A stretch of DNA of 64,000 nucleotides from Nocardia vaccinii NBRC 15922 (GCF_001613305.1 NZ_BDCC01000019.1:186001-250000); one strand, 5' to 3'. Positions 1 to 8,257 are shown, numbered from the stretch's first letter. The notes: generated by a model from the sequence alone, not told the origin. A program made the numbers and translations.

Positions 1-483
1 TGCGATATTCGGCGCCTCGGCTCGGGGCTCGGAATTCGGTGGCGCGTCTTGCGGACTCGCGTCCTGCGCTGCCGTTGTCGAAATGCTGTGCTGTGCCGCC
101 ACCGCCGGGATGGTATTCGGCGACGGCACCGCCGGAGCGAAATTCGGCGGTGCCATGTGCGGAATTATTTTCGGTGACGCGAGCTGGGATGCGATGTCCG
201 GCAACGTGTTCGGGGGCAGAATATGGGACAGCAGGTCCGGGGGCACGACTCCGGCCAATTGCTGTGCGAGTGGAGCGAGTTCGCTCGGCAGTGGTGCGGG
301 GTTCTGACCCTGTTCGACCTGCGGCAGCGGTGCTGGGAGTGGTGCGGCGGACGCCTGTGCGGGCGCTCGCGCGGGCTCGGCGGGCGAAGCACCGGCCTGT
401 CCGGTTCCGAGGACGACCGCGAGCGACACCATGCTCGCGGCCAATATCAGGCCCGATACTCGCCGAAGATCGATTTCCGACAT
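1..483 (-). CDS. Secreted proline/alanine-rich protein (C-terminus beyond window)
   Basis: The ATG at 483 follows a strong AGGAGG ribosome site. Residues 1-33 form a typical Sec signal peptide: short basic start (DLRR), hydrophobic stretch, small residues near GQAGAS. The mature part (about 125 residues visible) is low complexity, with recurring Pro-Asn turns (PPNTLP, PPNFAP, SPNTIP). No catalytic motif appears before the frame runs off the left edge without a stop. It may be the N-terminal linker of an exported protein whose functional domain lies outside. Function unknown. Confidence 0.7.
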   Translation of the reverse strand, partial: MSEIDLRRVSGLILAASMVSLAVVLGTGQAGASPAEPARAPAQASAAPLPAPLPQVEQGQNPAPLPSELAPLAQQLAGVVPPDLLSHILPPNTLPDIASQLASPKIIPHMAPPNFAPAVPSPNTIPAVAAQHSISTTAAQDASPQDAPPNSEPRAEAPNIA

Positions 484-626
484 TCCACTCCTCCTGGGCA
501 CAGCGCCTTTTCGTTTCCGGACCTCTGAAATCTTCCGCACGTTCTGGTCGGACAGCTTAGGCCGTGGTGCCGCGGGCCAAACGTATTGTGCGAATTGCGG
601 TCCGGCGTGTTTCCGGCGCCGGGTCG

Positions 627-678
627 GGGCGATCGGGATCGAGGTTCGAATTGTCCGACACGCGGATCGCGATCGCCC
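627..678 (-). terminator. Inverted repeat downstream of the SDR gene
   Basis: The arm at 627-640 (GGGCGATCGGGATC) pairs with 665-678 with about one mismatch across a 24-nt loop. It lies 12 nt past the stop of the leftward SDR gene, so it could end that transcript. There is no T-tract, so intrinsic termination is only probable. Confidence 0.4.
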
Positions 679-689
679 GTACCGTCCGC

Positions 690-1409
690 TCAGACGAGAA
701 GGCCGCCGCCGTCCACGGTGAGAACGCCGCCGGTGGCGTACTCCTGCTCCATCAAGTGCACATAACTGCGGGCCAGATCTTCTGCCGCGCCGACCCGGCC
801 GACCGGCAACGCGCCGCCGTGCGTGCGGAACAACTCCTCCCGCACGTCCACCGGGAACTCTCGCCAGAGTTCGGTGCGCACCAGTCCGGGCCGCACGACG
901 TTCACCCGGATCGGCGCCAGCTCTACGGCCAGAGCCCGGCCCAGCGCCTCGATCGCACCCAGGATGCTCGCCGACACCGTCCAGCCCGGCGTCGGCCGCT
1001 GCACCGCACTGCCGCTGGACAATACGATCGAGCCGCCGGTATTGATATGCGGCACAGCATATTTCACGCTCGTGTACGCACCCCAGAAGCGGGTCTGGAA
1101 GAACCGCTGCGCCGCATCGATCGCCACATCCTGCAACGGGAACAGCGCCAGCGACTCGCCCGCGGTGTAGACGAGGTGATCGAATGCGCCCAGCCGTGCG
1201 AACAGCGCCTCGATCTCGGACTCACGGCTCAGGTCGACGGTCTCGCCCTGCGCGCCGGTCGGCAGCTGAGCCGATGCCTTGGCCACATTGTCCGGGTTGC
1301 TGGACACCACCACGACCCGTGCACCCGCCGCGGCGGCCGCTTGCGCGGTGGCCAGGCCGATACCGGCGGTGCCGCCCAGGAGCACCACACGCTTGTCTTC
1401 GAGAGTCAT
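690..1409 (-). CDS. SDR-family NAD(P)-dependent oxidoreductase, atypical active site
   Basis: 239 residues, normal for classical short-chain dehydrogenases. The Rossmann glycine motif GGTAGIGLATA is near residue 10, and the C-terminus TGGVLTVDGGG is typical of enoyl-ACP-reductase-like or glucose-dehydrogenase-like members. The catalytic Ser is plausible (VLSSGSAV), but the expected YxxxK is replaced by a stretch reading TVSASILGA. Classical chemistry may therefore be lost or altered. The start at 1409 was chosen over upstream in-frame codons because it follows AGAAG and begins directly at the dinucleotide-binding fold. It is divergent from the LysR gene, which probably regulates it. Confidence 0.8.
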   Translation of the reverse strand: MTLEDKRVVLLGGTAGIGLATAQAAAAAGARVVVVSSNPDNVAKASAQLPTGAQGETVDLSRESEIEALFARLGAFDHLVYTAGESLALFPLQDVAIDAAQRFFQTRFWGAYTSVKYAVPHINTGGSIVLSSGSAVQRPTPGWTVSASILGAIEALGRALAVELAPIRVNVVRPGLVRTELWREFPVDVREELFRTHGGALPVGRVGAAEDLARSYVHLMEQEYATGGVLTVDGGGLLV

Positions 1410-1436
1410 CTCGTAGGTCTTCTTTCTCTTGCGCGG

Positions 1437-1479
1437 TTGGACATTTCCCACGATGCCGCTGGTCGGAAGGGGTGTCCAA
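1437..1479. promoter_or_regulatory. Candidate LysR operator in the divergent promoter
   Basis: The 126-bp gap between the SDR and lysR starts contains a perfect 7-bp inverted repeat, TTGGACA (1437-1443) and TGTCCAA (1473-1479), 29 bp apart. LysR regulators usually bind dyads in such divergent promoters. The spacing is wide for a single site, so it may be two half-sites. Assignment is by position only. Confidence 0.35.
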
Positions 1480-1535
1480 GACCTCTTTCGGCCTCGGCGA
1501 TACCCTGGAGGCATTGCCGGAAATCGGAGGTTGCC

Positions 1536-2447
1536 ATGGATCTGGATCTGCGTAAGCTCCGATACTTCGTGGCCGTCGCCGACCGGCTGCATTTCGGGCG
1601 GGCCGCCGAGGATCTGCATATCGCGCAACCCGTGCTGAGCCGGCAGATTCGCGCGCTGGAACACGATCTCGGCGCGTCACTGTTCGCCAGGGACAGTCAC
1701 GGCGTGACGCTGACCGTCGCGGGCGCGCAGTTGCTCGCCGATGCCCGGCCGCTGCTGGCATCCGCGCATGCGGCGCGACGTCGAGTTGCGGTGGCCGCGA
1801 GGGAGAGTCGTCGGCTGGTGGTCGGATTCCGGATGGGCATCGTGGTCACCCACGCGGTACGCGCCTTCGGGGTCGCGCATCCGGACGTTATCGTCGACGT
1901 GCAGCGGTTGGAGTGGGACGATCAGGCCGCGATGCTGCTCGACGGCCGTGTCGACGTCGCCTATGTGCGCCTGCCGATCGACGAGACCGGCCTGCGCGTG
2001 ACCCCGCTGTTCACCGAACCGCGCGTGGTGGTGTTGTCGGCAGACCACCGATTGGCCGGTAAGGCCGAGGTCTCCGAGGCCGATTTGGCCGGTGAGCCGC
2101 TGATCTGGCACGTCGACCCGCACACCCAGCCGACCCGGCATCCACATCCCACCACGGGTCATTTCGTGCGCGGCGTGGAGGAGAAATTGGAGCACGTCGC
2201 GGCCGGCCGAGGCATCTCGTTCCTGCCGCGCTCGGCCACCGCCTTCTACTCCCGCCCCGACATCAGCTACGTCCCCATCCCCGAGCTTGCCCCCGACCAG
2301 GTGTGCCTGGCCGTACCGGAATCCCGCGAATCCCCGTTGGTCGATGCCTTCCTCGCCGCCGCTCGCGCAGTCGCCGAGACAACCGCGCGTGCCGCGGCCG
2401 AGGAAGGCGCGCCTACGCCGGGGTCACCCGGTCGAATCACGAGCTAA
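1536..2447 (+). CDS. LysR-family transcriptional regulator
   Basis: 303 residues. The N-terminal winged helix-turn-helix (residues about 1-60) has the family pattern: LRYFVAVADRLHFGRAAE, then QPVLSRQIRALEHDLGASLF. A periplasmic-binding-protein-like effector domain follows (about 90-295). The start at 1536 has GGAGG six bases upstream; the longer open frame to the left is non-coding. It probably controls the divergent SDR gene. The last 4 bp overlap the methyltransferase stop tail-to-tail. The inducer is unknown. Confidence 0.9.
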   Translation: MDLDLRKLRYFVAVADRLHFGRAAEDLHIAQPVLSRQIRALEHDLGASLFARDSHGVTLTVAGAQLLADARPLLASAHAARRRVAVAARESRRLVVGFRMGIVVTHAVRAFGVAHPDVIVDVQRLEWDDQAAMLLDGRVDVAYVRLPIDETGLRVTPLFTEPRVVVLSADHRLAGKAEVSEADLAGEPLIWHVDPHTQPTRHPHPTTGHFVRGVEEKLEHVAAGRGISFLPRSATAFYSRPDISYVPIPELAPDQVCLAVPESRESPLVDAFLAAARAVAETTARAAAEEGAPTPGSPGRITS

Positions 2448-3118
2448 GCGCGTCGGCCGCCCGCCTTGGTCGCCGCGCCGATGATCAGCGGTCGGACGAT
2501 GGGGACCATCATTCCCCGCCAGTTCGCTTCCTGAGCGTCGTCGAGCTCCAATCCGGACGCCCGGATCAACTCGAGGGTGGCGCGGTTGCAGCGGCAACCC
2601 TCCGCGAACCGGCGCCACGGACCTTCGAGGCGGTCTTGCCACTGGGCCAGTCGCGGAGACTTCGAGCGGACGTGCTCCAGGAACAGCAGCCTGCCGCCGG
2701 GGCGCAGCACGCGCTCGACCTCGTGCAACACCGCCTCCGGGCTGTCGACAGTGCACAGGACGAGCGTGGAGACCACCGTGTCCACGGATTCTTCCGCGAA
2801 CGGCAGCTGATCCGCCGACGCGTCGAGCACCTTCGCCCTCCGCTGAAGGCTGCGCTGCCGCGCGTCCGACCGAGTGCGCATCGCGGCCTCGGGTTCGGTG
2901 AGAATCAGCTCTTCGAGCTCATCGGGGTAGTACTGCAAATTGAGGCCGGTACCGCTGCCGAGCTCGACCGTCCGTCCTCGTGCTCCACCGAGCAACTGGC
3001 GCCGGCGATCTGCCATCCCCGCCCGCTCGCCGCGCCACAACAGCGGGTCGTACAGTGCCGCGAAAGCCCGCGCCCACAAGTCCGACCCCTGCCCCGCCGG
3101 TGCGGTGCCGCTGGTCAT
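2444..3118 (-). CDS. Class I SAM-dependent methyltransferase
   Basis: 224 residues. Motif I is VELGSGTGLNL (about 50-60), followed by an acidic strand end (LTEPE) and a post-II motif LPFAEESVDTVVSTLVLCTV, where 'LPF...D.V' is typical of the UbiE/COQ5-like methyltransferase_11 family. The substrate cannot be told. An upstream GTG at 3127 would add three residues; ATG 3118 is preferred, though neither has a strong ribosome site. Confidence 0.85.
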   Translation of the reverse strand: MTSGTAPAGQGSDLWARAFAALYDPLLWRGERAGMADRRRQLLGGARGRTVELGSGTGLNLQYYPDELEELILTEPEAAMRTRSDARQRSLQRRAKVLDASADQLPFAEESVDTVVSTLVLCTVDSPEAVLHEVERVLRPGGRLLFLEHVRSKSPRLAQWQDRLEGPWRRFAEGCRCNRATLELIRASGLELDDAQEANWRGMMVPIVRPLIIGAATKAGGRRA

Positions 3119-3434
3119 GGCCCCCACTATACGTCGGAAGGCGTTGTGGCGTACATCCAGTTACCGCAATTGCTGGGCCGGAAAATCCGGTTGGTCGGAC
3201 ATATGGCACAGCGGAGCAGGAGAATCTCGTTCAGGCGCTGGTCGCCGCATGACCGAAAACGGTCGCGGGGCAATCATCCGGCACAGCTCCAGACGAGAGT
3301 TGAGGTGAGCGTGAGAGGCGTCGCCACATTCGGGAGGTGACACCCTGCCTGCGGTGGTTCACGAACCCTGCGTCGATGTCCCCGGATTCCGGATCTGTTG
3401 TAGGTCAAGGTATTCGGCTGGCCGACCGGGCTGT
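3119..3434. other. Intergenic stretch, nothing convincing
   Basis: The 316 bp lie between the methyltransferase start and the NUDIX stop, both leftward genes. The stretch should carry the methyltransferase promoter. Short open frames exist on both strands but have no ribosome site or recognisable motif. Confidence 0.4.
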
Positions 3435-4010
3435 TCAGGCTGACTCGCCCGGCGATATCCCGGCCTGGAGTTTGGTGAGGAAGCGTCCGAGGTGCGGGTC
3501 GGATTCCGGGGTGGTGCCCCGGGTGATGTCCCACCAGCTGCCGCCGTCGAATTCCCTTGGGTCCAGGGAATATTCGTGGTTTCTGGAGCCGCGGACGACG
3601 TACCACAGGGATACGTCGGTGTGTGGAAGGTCTTTGCCGACGGTCTGTGTCACGGTGAGGAACAGCGGGCGGTCGCCGACGACGGTGAACTCGGCGTCGA
3701 TGTCGAGTTCTTCTGCCGCTTCGCGGGTGGCCGCGGTGCGGGGGTGTTCGCCCGGTTCGACGTGTCCGCCCATCGGGAGGTGCAGTCCGGCGAGTCGATG
3801 ACGGCCCAGGAAGATGCCGGACTCGTCGGGGTCGACGAGTACGACATAAGAGACCAGGTGCTGGGATGGGGTCGCGGGTTTGGCGCGTCGGAAGATGTCG
3901 TCGGTGCCGGCGAGCCAGGCCAGGGCATGGTCGATGTGCTGCCGTTCGAGGGAGTCCAGTGGTTCGATCGATGTCACGATATCGGCGACGAGCGCGGTGG
4001 CGGGCTGCAT
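3435..4010 (-). CDS. NUDIX hydrolase
   Basis: 191 residues. A complete Nudix box, G-x5-E-x7-REAAEEL, begins at GGHVEPGEH near residue 85, with all the metal-binding glutamates present. The N-terminal 50 residues are helical, and the pattern resembles actinobacterial Nudix proteins with an N-terminal extension. It would cleave a nucleoside diphosphate linked to an unknown moiety. ATG 4010 (MQPATAL) was chosen because the upstream extension is Arg/Pro/Gly-rich and looks non-coding. Confidence 0.88.
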   Translation of the reverse strand: MQPATALVADIVTSIEPLDSLERQHIDHALAWLAGTDDIFRRAKPATPSQHLVSYVVLVDPDESGIFLGRHRLAGLHLPMGGHVEPGEHPRTAATREAAEELDIDAEFTVVGDRPLFLTVTQTVGKDLPHTDVSLWYVVRGSRNHEYSLDPREFDGGSWWDITRGTTPESDPHLGRFLTKLQAGISPGESA

Positions 4011-4057
4011 GTCCGGTGACCATAGCCCCCGGTACCGACGAGAATATCGGCCGGCGG

Positions 4058-4378
4058 CTACCGGGCGCGAGCCCGGCCAGGAGCCGGGCCGGGACGGGTC
4101 GGCGGCGAGGCTGCCCGAACGTTCATGTCGTCGGTGCATTCCAGAGCGGGAACCAGCGCTCGAGGTCGGGTTCGATGGGGAGTTCGCTGGAAAGTGCTGT
4201 CCGGACCTGTAATTCGAGGGTGTTGTCGCGGTGTGTGTCGCCGGTGGGCGCGAACGGGTAGATGGTGCCGCGCTTGAACAGGTAGACCAGGCCGAGCCGG
4301 TGTGGTGGGGTCTACGGTGCCGTCGAATCCGACGACATGGACGAACCCGACGCCGTCCTCGAGGCGGAATATGGTCAT
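4058..4378 (-). pseudogene. Truncated N-terminal gene fragment running into a pspAB duplicate
   Basis: An excellent ribosome site (AGGAGGTGAT) precedes ATG 4378 and about 23 plausible residues (MTIFRLEDGVGFVHVV...). At 4311 the frame enters the pspAB repeat out of its natural frame and becomes Arg/Pro-rich. The gene was therefore probably cut off by the rearrangement that put the repeat here. It is the last cistron of the leftward sigma-factor cluster. Its leader (4376-4428) resembles the one at 8205-8257. Confidence 0.55.
4098..4311 (-). repeat. Direct repeat copy A: 3' end of pspAB (pseudogene fragment)
   Basis: Aligned by eye with 9417-9630 at a constant offset of 5319 with no indels and five mismatches in 214 bp. 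On the minus strand it encodes the last about 65 codons of PspAB (…LVYLFKRGTIYPFAPTGD… to WFPLWNAP) with a stop, but no start or upstream part. It is a non-functional duplicate of the intact gene at 9442-10017. Confidence 0.93.
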
Positions 4379-4448
4379 GGCGATCACCTCCTACTCAGGT
4401 AGAGGCGAACAGTCCCCGCAATTCATCGCCGCCAACGCCCGGAATTAA

Positions 4449-4679
4449 TCAATACGATGAGCAATGTCGGGCGCCGGAGAGTTCGGCGGCGATGTCGAAC
4501 AGTCGGGCGCGTTCTGATTGCTGATTTTGTTGAGCGCCTCGATGTTCGAGTGCGTGACGGTGGATCTGCCGCATCATGTGGTTGGCGGCGTCGGCTGAGC
4601 CGAGCATGAGGTAGCAGAACAGCCGTAATTGCTTGTCGAGTTCGTCGCCGCACTCGGTGTCTTTTTCTGGTTGGGACAT
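4449..4679 (-). CDS. Small protein resembling sigma-70 region 2
   Basis: 76 residues, starting 12 bp after the ECF sigma stop. Residues about 17-45 (LRLFCYLMLGSADAANHMMR) track the region-2 start of the neighbouring sigma factor (LLAYCYRMLGSVDDAEEVVQ). The rest of region 2 and all of region 4 are missing. Either it is a decayed tandem copy of the sigma gene or a small regulator mimicking the core-binding helix. The ribosome site is weak. Confidence 0.5.
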   Translation of the reverse strand: MSQPEKDTECGDELDKQLRLFCYLMLGSADAANHMMRQIHRHALEHRGAQQNQQSERARLFDIAAELSGARHCSSY

Positions 4680-4691
4680 ACGGCTGCGGAG

Positions 4692-5654
4692 TCACAGTCC
4701 GAACAGTGGAAACAGTCCTGCGCCGTGGAACGCGACGATCCGGCCGACGCCCCCGGATGTGGGGGTCAGGACGTGCAGTGCGTGCGGGTGGTTTCGGCCG
4801 TCGTGGCCGCGGGCGTACACCGCGAACGCCGGTTGTCCATTGGCGGAGGTGGGGACCAGTGTCGCGGGTCCGATCACTCGCATCTGCTTGGCGAGGAAGG
4901 AAATGATGGTGTAGCGGCCTTCGAACCACGTTGCGATCGGCGGCATTTCCCATCTCGCGTCCTCGGTCAAAACCGCGACGAGTTGGTCGACGTCGGCGGT
5001 TTCGAAGGCGGTGACGTAGCGGTCGAGCAGGGCCCGCAGTTGTGGCTCGGCAGGTTCGGTCAGGTCGTCCTGACGGAGCGGCACCTGGGTTCGGGCGCGT
5101 TGGAGAGCGCTGTTGACCGCCGCGGTCGTCATCTCCAGCAGATGTGCCACCTCGGCGGTCCGCCATTGCAGCACATCGCGAAGAATCAGCACGGCCCGTT
5201 GTCGCGGCGGAAGCTGCTGGAGCGCTCCCACCAACGCGAGCCGCATGGTCTGGCGCTCCACCACGACCGTCGCCGGATCGGCCGGGGCGGCGGTGAACAG
5301 AAAATCGGGCATCGGCTGGAGCCACGGCACCTCTCGAGCCGACGCACCGAGCGTCGCGTCCGGATCCGTTTGGGGAGCGCCGAGATCCGCAGGCAGCGGC
5401 CGGCGTCTGCTTTTCTCGAGCGCCTTGAAACACGCCCGGGTCGCGATGCGGTACAGCCAGGTACGCAGCGACGACCGTCCCTCGAACGCCGCAAAGCCAC
5501 GCCAGGCGTCGAGGTAGACCTCTTGCACCACCTCTTCGGCGTCGTCGACCGAACCGAGCATGCGATAGCAGTAGGCGAGCAGCTCACGCCGGAACGGTTC
5601 GCTCAGCCTCTCGAAATCCTTGTCGCCGGCCTTGGCTTCAGTCATGGTGCGCAT
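4692..5654 (-). CDS. ECF sigma factor with SnoaL-like C-terminal domain (SigG/SigJ type)
   Basis: 320 residues. Region 2 is at about 18-85 (YCYRMLGSVDDAEEVVQEVY, then LRTWLYRIATRACF). A linker contains WLQPMPD. Region 4 is at about 140-190 (LPPRQRAVLILRDVLQW, then TTAAVNSALQRAR). A SnoaL/NTF2-like domain follows (about 205-315, LLDRYVTAFETADVDQL). Sigma factors of this layout have no classical anti-sigma partner; the tail modulates activity. Adjacent SDR genes fit the known association with oxidoreductases. The start could also be 5645. Confidence 0.88.
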   Translation of the reverse strand: MRTMTEAKAGDKDFERLSEPFRRELLAYCYRMLGSVDDAEEVVQEVYLDAWRGFAAFEGRSSLRTWLYRIATRACFKALEKSRRRPLPADLGAPQTDPDATLGASAREVPWLQPMPDFLFTAAPADPATVVVERQTMRLALVGALQQLPPRQRAVLILRDVLQWRTAEVAHLLEMTTAAVNSALQRARTQVPLRQDDLTEPAEPQLRALLDRYVTAFETADVDQLVAVLTEDARWEMPPIATWFEGRYTIISFLAKQMRVIGPATLVPTSANGQPAFAVYARGHDGRNHPHALHVLTPTSGGVGRIVAFHGAGLFPLFGL

Positions 5655-5736
5655 GATCCGCCGATTCTGTGGTGGTGGGGTGTGCGGCGCGCCTGGGCGG
5701 GCCGTCGACGACCTGGTGGCGGTAGGCGTTGTTCAT
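5638..5736 (-). CDS. Possible 32-residue leader ORF overlapping the sigma gene start
   Basis: ATG 5736 lies after a GAGG-like site (AGTGAGGTCGAT). It encodes a His/Pro-rich peptide whose TGA at 5638-5640 lies inside the sigma gene, just past its second possible ATG. Such an arrangement could couple translation. There is no homology to lean on, so it may be chance. Confidence 0.28.
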   Translation of the reverse strand: MNNAYRHQVVDGPPRRAAHPTTTESADHAHHD

Positions 5737-5778
5737 ATCGACCTCACTGAGAGTCTCTGTGCGGAAAGGGAATTCAGG

Positions 5779-6486
5779 TCAGCGCGTGGTGATCTCGGCC
5801 ATGTCGATGCCGACGAAAACGATCTCCTCGTCACCCATCGGGGCGTAGGCACGTCGCGTAGCGGGGATGATGATTCCGTCGACGTCGCGGTAGTCGGTGG
5901 CGTCCAGCTGTGACTCGACTGTGTGGCCGACGATGTCGATGGTGAAGTCGTGGCGGCGCAGCAATCCGTCCGGGCCGAAGCAGAACATCTGTGTGCGGGT
6001 GTGGCTCTTGATGTGGACGGGGAAGGTCACTTCCAACCGCCGCCATTTTTCGCCGTCGACCTCGATCGGGGCGATCTCTTCGGTGACGAACCCTGGCCAG
6101 GTGAACAGGAACGGCGTATTCAGGTACGTCCATAGTGCTTCGCCGGTGAAGTAGGCGAGATGCAGGTCGTCCCAGGGGGTCTCGAACTCGTGGCCGTCGA
6201 ATGACCGCTCCGGGTCCTCGCGCGTGCCGACCACGGTTCCGATGGGTTGTTGCAGCACGACCCGGTCGGGTTCGAAGACCGATCGACGGTCCTGGCCGAC
6301 GAAATCCATCGTCAACCGCTCCCGCGTGGTGTCCACCTCGAAGCGGATCTTCGTCAGCGCGTCGGCCTGTCCTTTGATCTGCCAGAAGGCGCCGGTGACG
6401 GCGGCATCGACGGTGATCGTCCGGATCCGATTCCACCGGTCCAGGCCGCCGTGCGCGGCGACCGCAGTCGCGAGCAGGTCATTCAT
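5779..6486 (-). CDS. Conserved hypothetical protein
   Basis: 235 residues, with a strong AAGGAG 7-8 nt before ATG 6486. There is no signal peptide or membrane segment. The beta-rich sequence with many aromatic and acidic residues (FEVDTTRERLTMDFVGQDR, PFLFTWPGF) looks like a lipid- or ligand-binding barrel, but I cannot name a family. It sits between SDR and sigma genes in the same operon, so it is probably part of the sigma factor's target set. Confidence 0.75.
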   Translation of the reverse strand: MNDLLATAVAAHGGLDRWNRIRTITVDAAVTGAFWQIKGQADALTKIRFEVDTTRERLTMDFVGQDRRSVFEPDRVVLQQPIGTVVGTREDPERSFDGHEFETPWDDLHLAYFTGEALWTYLNTPFLFTWPGFVTEEIAPIEVDGEKWRRLEVTFPVHIKSHTRTQMFCFGPDGLLRRHDFTIDIVGHTVESQLDATDYRDVDGIIIPATRRAYAPMGDEEIVFVGIDMAEITTR

Positions 6487-6557
6487 TGCTGTTACTCCTT
6501 TATTGGCCATGCCCCGACCAGCGACATGGTGTGCGGTGGTCGGGGCGAAGGGGTTGG

Positions 6558-7349
6558 TCAGTCGACGATGAGTCCGCCGGTCAGGTTGGCGACGGTGCCG
6601 GTCATCGCCGAGGCCCGGTCCGAGGCGAGCAGCACTGCCGCTTGCGCGAGTTCCGCTAGCGCGGTCAACCGCTTGCGGTGGGTCATCGCGCCCTCCATCT
6701 CGAGCAATTGATCCTTTGCCATGCCGATCGCATCCGCGTGCAGCCTGAACACGGTGTGGATGGTCGGCGTCTCCGCCATGCCTGTGGTGCGCAGGCAGAT
6801 CGCGCGGATGCCGTGCTGGGCCCATTCGGCCGACAGCGCCCGGTTGAGACCTTCCATCGCCGCCCAGCCCACGCTCATCCCGCCCACCAGAGGCGTCGGC
6901 AGGCGGGCCGGTTCGGGGGTGTTCATCATGATGACCCCCGATTTCTGGGCGATCATGTGCCGCGCAGCGGATTTCGCCGTGATGAAATTTGCCCGGGTGT
7001 ATGTCTCGATCGGACGCAGGAAGTTCTCGACCGGCAGGTCGGTGAGCGGGATGCCCTGCAATCCCACCGGCGAGAGCCCGATCGCGTTGAACGACACGTC
7101 GACACTGCCCGCGTCCGCGACCACCACAGCCAAGTGCTCGGTCACCGCGTTCTCGTCCTCGGCGTCCACCACCGCTGTCTCGGCCGCGCCACCTGCGGCG
7201 GTGATCTCTTTCGCGACCGTGCCGATAACCTCTGGGTTCCGCCCGGTCAGAAACACCCTGGCACCCTCGTGCGCGAAACCGCGGGACACCGCGCTGCCGA
7301 CCGCGCCACCCGCGCCGTAGACGACGACATTCTTGCCTTCCAGCAACAT
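6558..7349 (-). CDS. SDR-family oxidoreductase, active-site Tyr/Lys missing
   Basis: 263 residues. Rossmann motif VYGAGGAVGSAVSRGF near residue 10, a D-V dinucleotide strand and a C-terminal MTGTVANLTGGLIVD. Where YxxxK is expected the sequence reads SVGWAAMEGLNRAL, so it is a divergent SDR. ATG 7349 follows AGAGAAG. It is 19 bp downstream of the preceding SDR gene and clearly co-transcribed with it. Confidence 0.82.
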   Translation of the reverse strand: MLLEGKNVVVYGAGGAVGSAVSRGFAHEGARVFLTGRNPEVIGTVAKEITAAGGAAETAVVDAEDENAVTEHLAVVVADAGSVDVSFNAIGLSPVGLQGIPLTDLPVENFLRPIETYTRANFITAKSAARHMIAQKSGVIMMNTPEPARLPTPLVGGMSVGWAAMEGLNRALSAEWAQHGIRAICLRTTGMAETPTIHTVFRLHADAIGMAKDQLLEMEGAMTHRKRLTALAELAQAAVLLASDRASAMTGTVANLTGGLIVD

Positions 7350-7368
7350 AATCTTCTCTTTCTGTAGT

Positions 7369-8127
7369 TCACGCCAACGCGTGAAGACCATGACCGTTGA
7401 GCTGGTACACCCGGTGCTCGCCGTGGCTATCGGTGTCCTGCCACAGCCGCGCGACCTCGGCTCCGACGAGGGAGGGTGTGAGCAGCGGTCCGAATGCCGC
7501 CGCGAACGTGGCCGGGTCGACTCCCCGGCGGCCTGCGTACGCGGCGACCCCGGCGGCCCCGAGTTCGGTGGCGGGGGTCAGTTGCGGCAGCACGGTGGCG
7601 AAGCCGATGCCGAGCTCGGCGCGGCGGGATTCCTCGGCGGCGTATCCGGCGAGAAATCGGATCATCGCCTTCGCGCCCGAATATCCCCCGCTCAGCGGGG
7701 AGCCGCCCACAGCGGCACCGCTGGATATGGCCACCACCAGGCTGCCCGGCGCCAACGGGTGCCGCAGGGCCGCGCGGATCCAATGGAAGGCGTGCTGGGT
7801 ATCGACTTGCCAGTTGCGGCTGAACGATTCCCATGTCTGTTCGTGTACTGGGCCGATGCCGGGGGTCGCGCCCGCGTTGAGCACAAGCAACGTAGGTTGG
7901 TACTGCTGGATCAGGGTGCGGGCGGTCTCCTCGGCAGCTGCATCCGCTACCACCGGGACGAACACCGAACCCAGCTCCTGCTGCACCTTGGCCAGTGCGT
8001 CGGCGGTACGCGCGACACCGACGACCCGGTGCCCCTCGCTGACCAGTGCGGCGGCAATCGCCGCACCGAATCCGCGGCCGGCGCCGGTGACCACCGCCGT
8101 GGTGCCCGGCTGATCGGCCGGGCTCAT
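7369..8127 (-). CDS. SDR-family oxidoreductase (canonical YxxxK)
   Basis: 252 residues. TGAGRGFGAAIA (TGxxxGxG), LNAGA, an SSG serine and an intact YSGAK catalytic pair, so it should be an active NAD(P)-dependent dehydrogenase or reductase. The ATG at 8127 overlaps the stop of a 27-codon upstream ORF (ATGA), implying coupled translation. First full-length enzyme of the leftward cluster ending in the sigma factor. Confidence 0.87.
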   Translation of the reverse strand: MSPADQPGTTAVVTGAGRGFGAAIAAALVSEGHRVVGVARTADALAKVQQELGSVFVPVVADAAAEETARTLIQQYQPTLLVLNAGATPGIGPVHEQTWESFSRNWQVDTQHAFHWIRAALRHPLAPGSLVVAISSGAAVGGSPLSGGYSGAKAMIRFLAGYAAEESRRAELGIGFATVLPQLTPATELGAAGVAAYAGRRGVDPATFAAAFGPLLTPSLVGAEVARLWQDTDSHGEHRVYQLNGHGLHALA

Positions 8128-8207
8128 TTCGACTCTCCTGCGAGGAGCCGACCGAACCTCCGGTCTTGGCTGCGTGCCTGGTACTGAATCACGACCGTTG
8201 CGGTCAT
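8124..8207 (-). CDS. 27-residue upstream ORF coupled to the SDR gene
   Basis: ATG 8207 is preceded by AGGAGGTGAT at ideal spacing. The ORF (MTATVVIQYQARSQDRR...) ends in ATGA, shared with the SDR start. It could be a translated leader or the stump of a larger gene deleted when the cluster was assembled. Confidence 0.45.
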   Translation of the reverse strand: MTATVVIQYQARSQDRRFGRLLAGESK

Positions 8208-8257
8208 GCCAATCACCTCCTACACGTACAGAGGCGAGCTCACCGCGAAAATCATCG
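8205..8257 (-). promoter_or_regulatory. Leader/promoter region similar to 4376-4428
   Basis: Ungapped alignment with 4376-4428 (offset 3829) gives about 39 of 53 identical positions. Conserved are CGATGA, 15 bp, CGCCTC, 23 bp, then the start codon, with GTAGGAGGTGAT directly upstream. The two blocks could be a shared ECF-type promoter, making the cluster self-regulated. Inference only. Confidence 0.4.

Noticed and set aside
564..2447. Long rightward frame including lysR
   Set aside because: Only the part from 1536 is coding; the upstream portion is antisense to the SDR gene and a ribosome site sits just before 1536.
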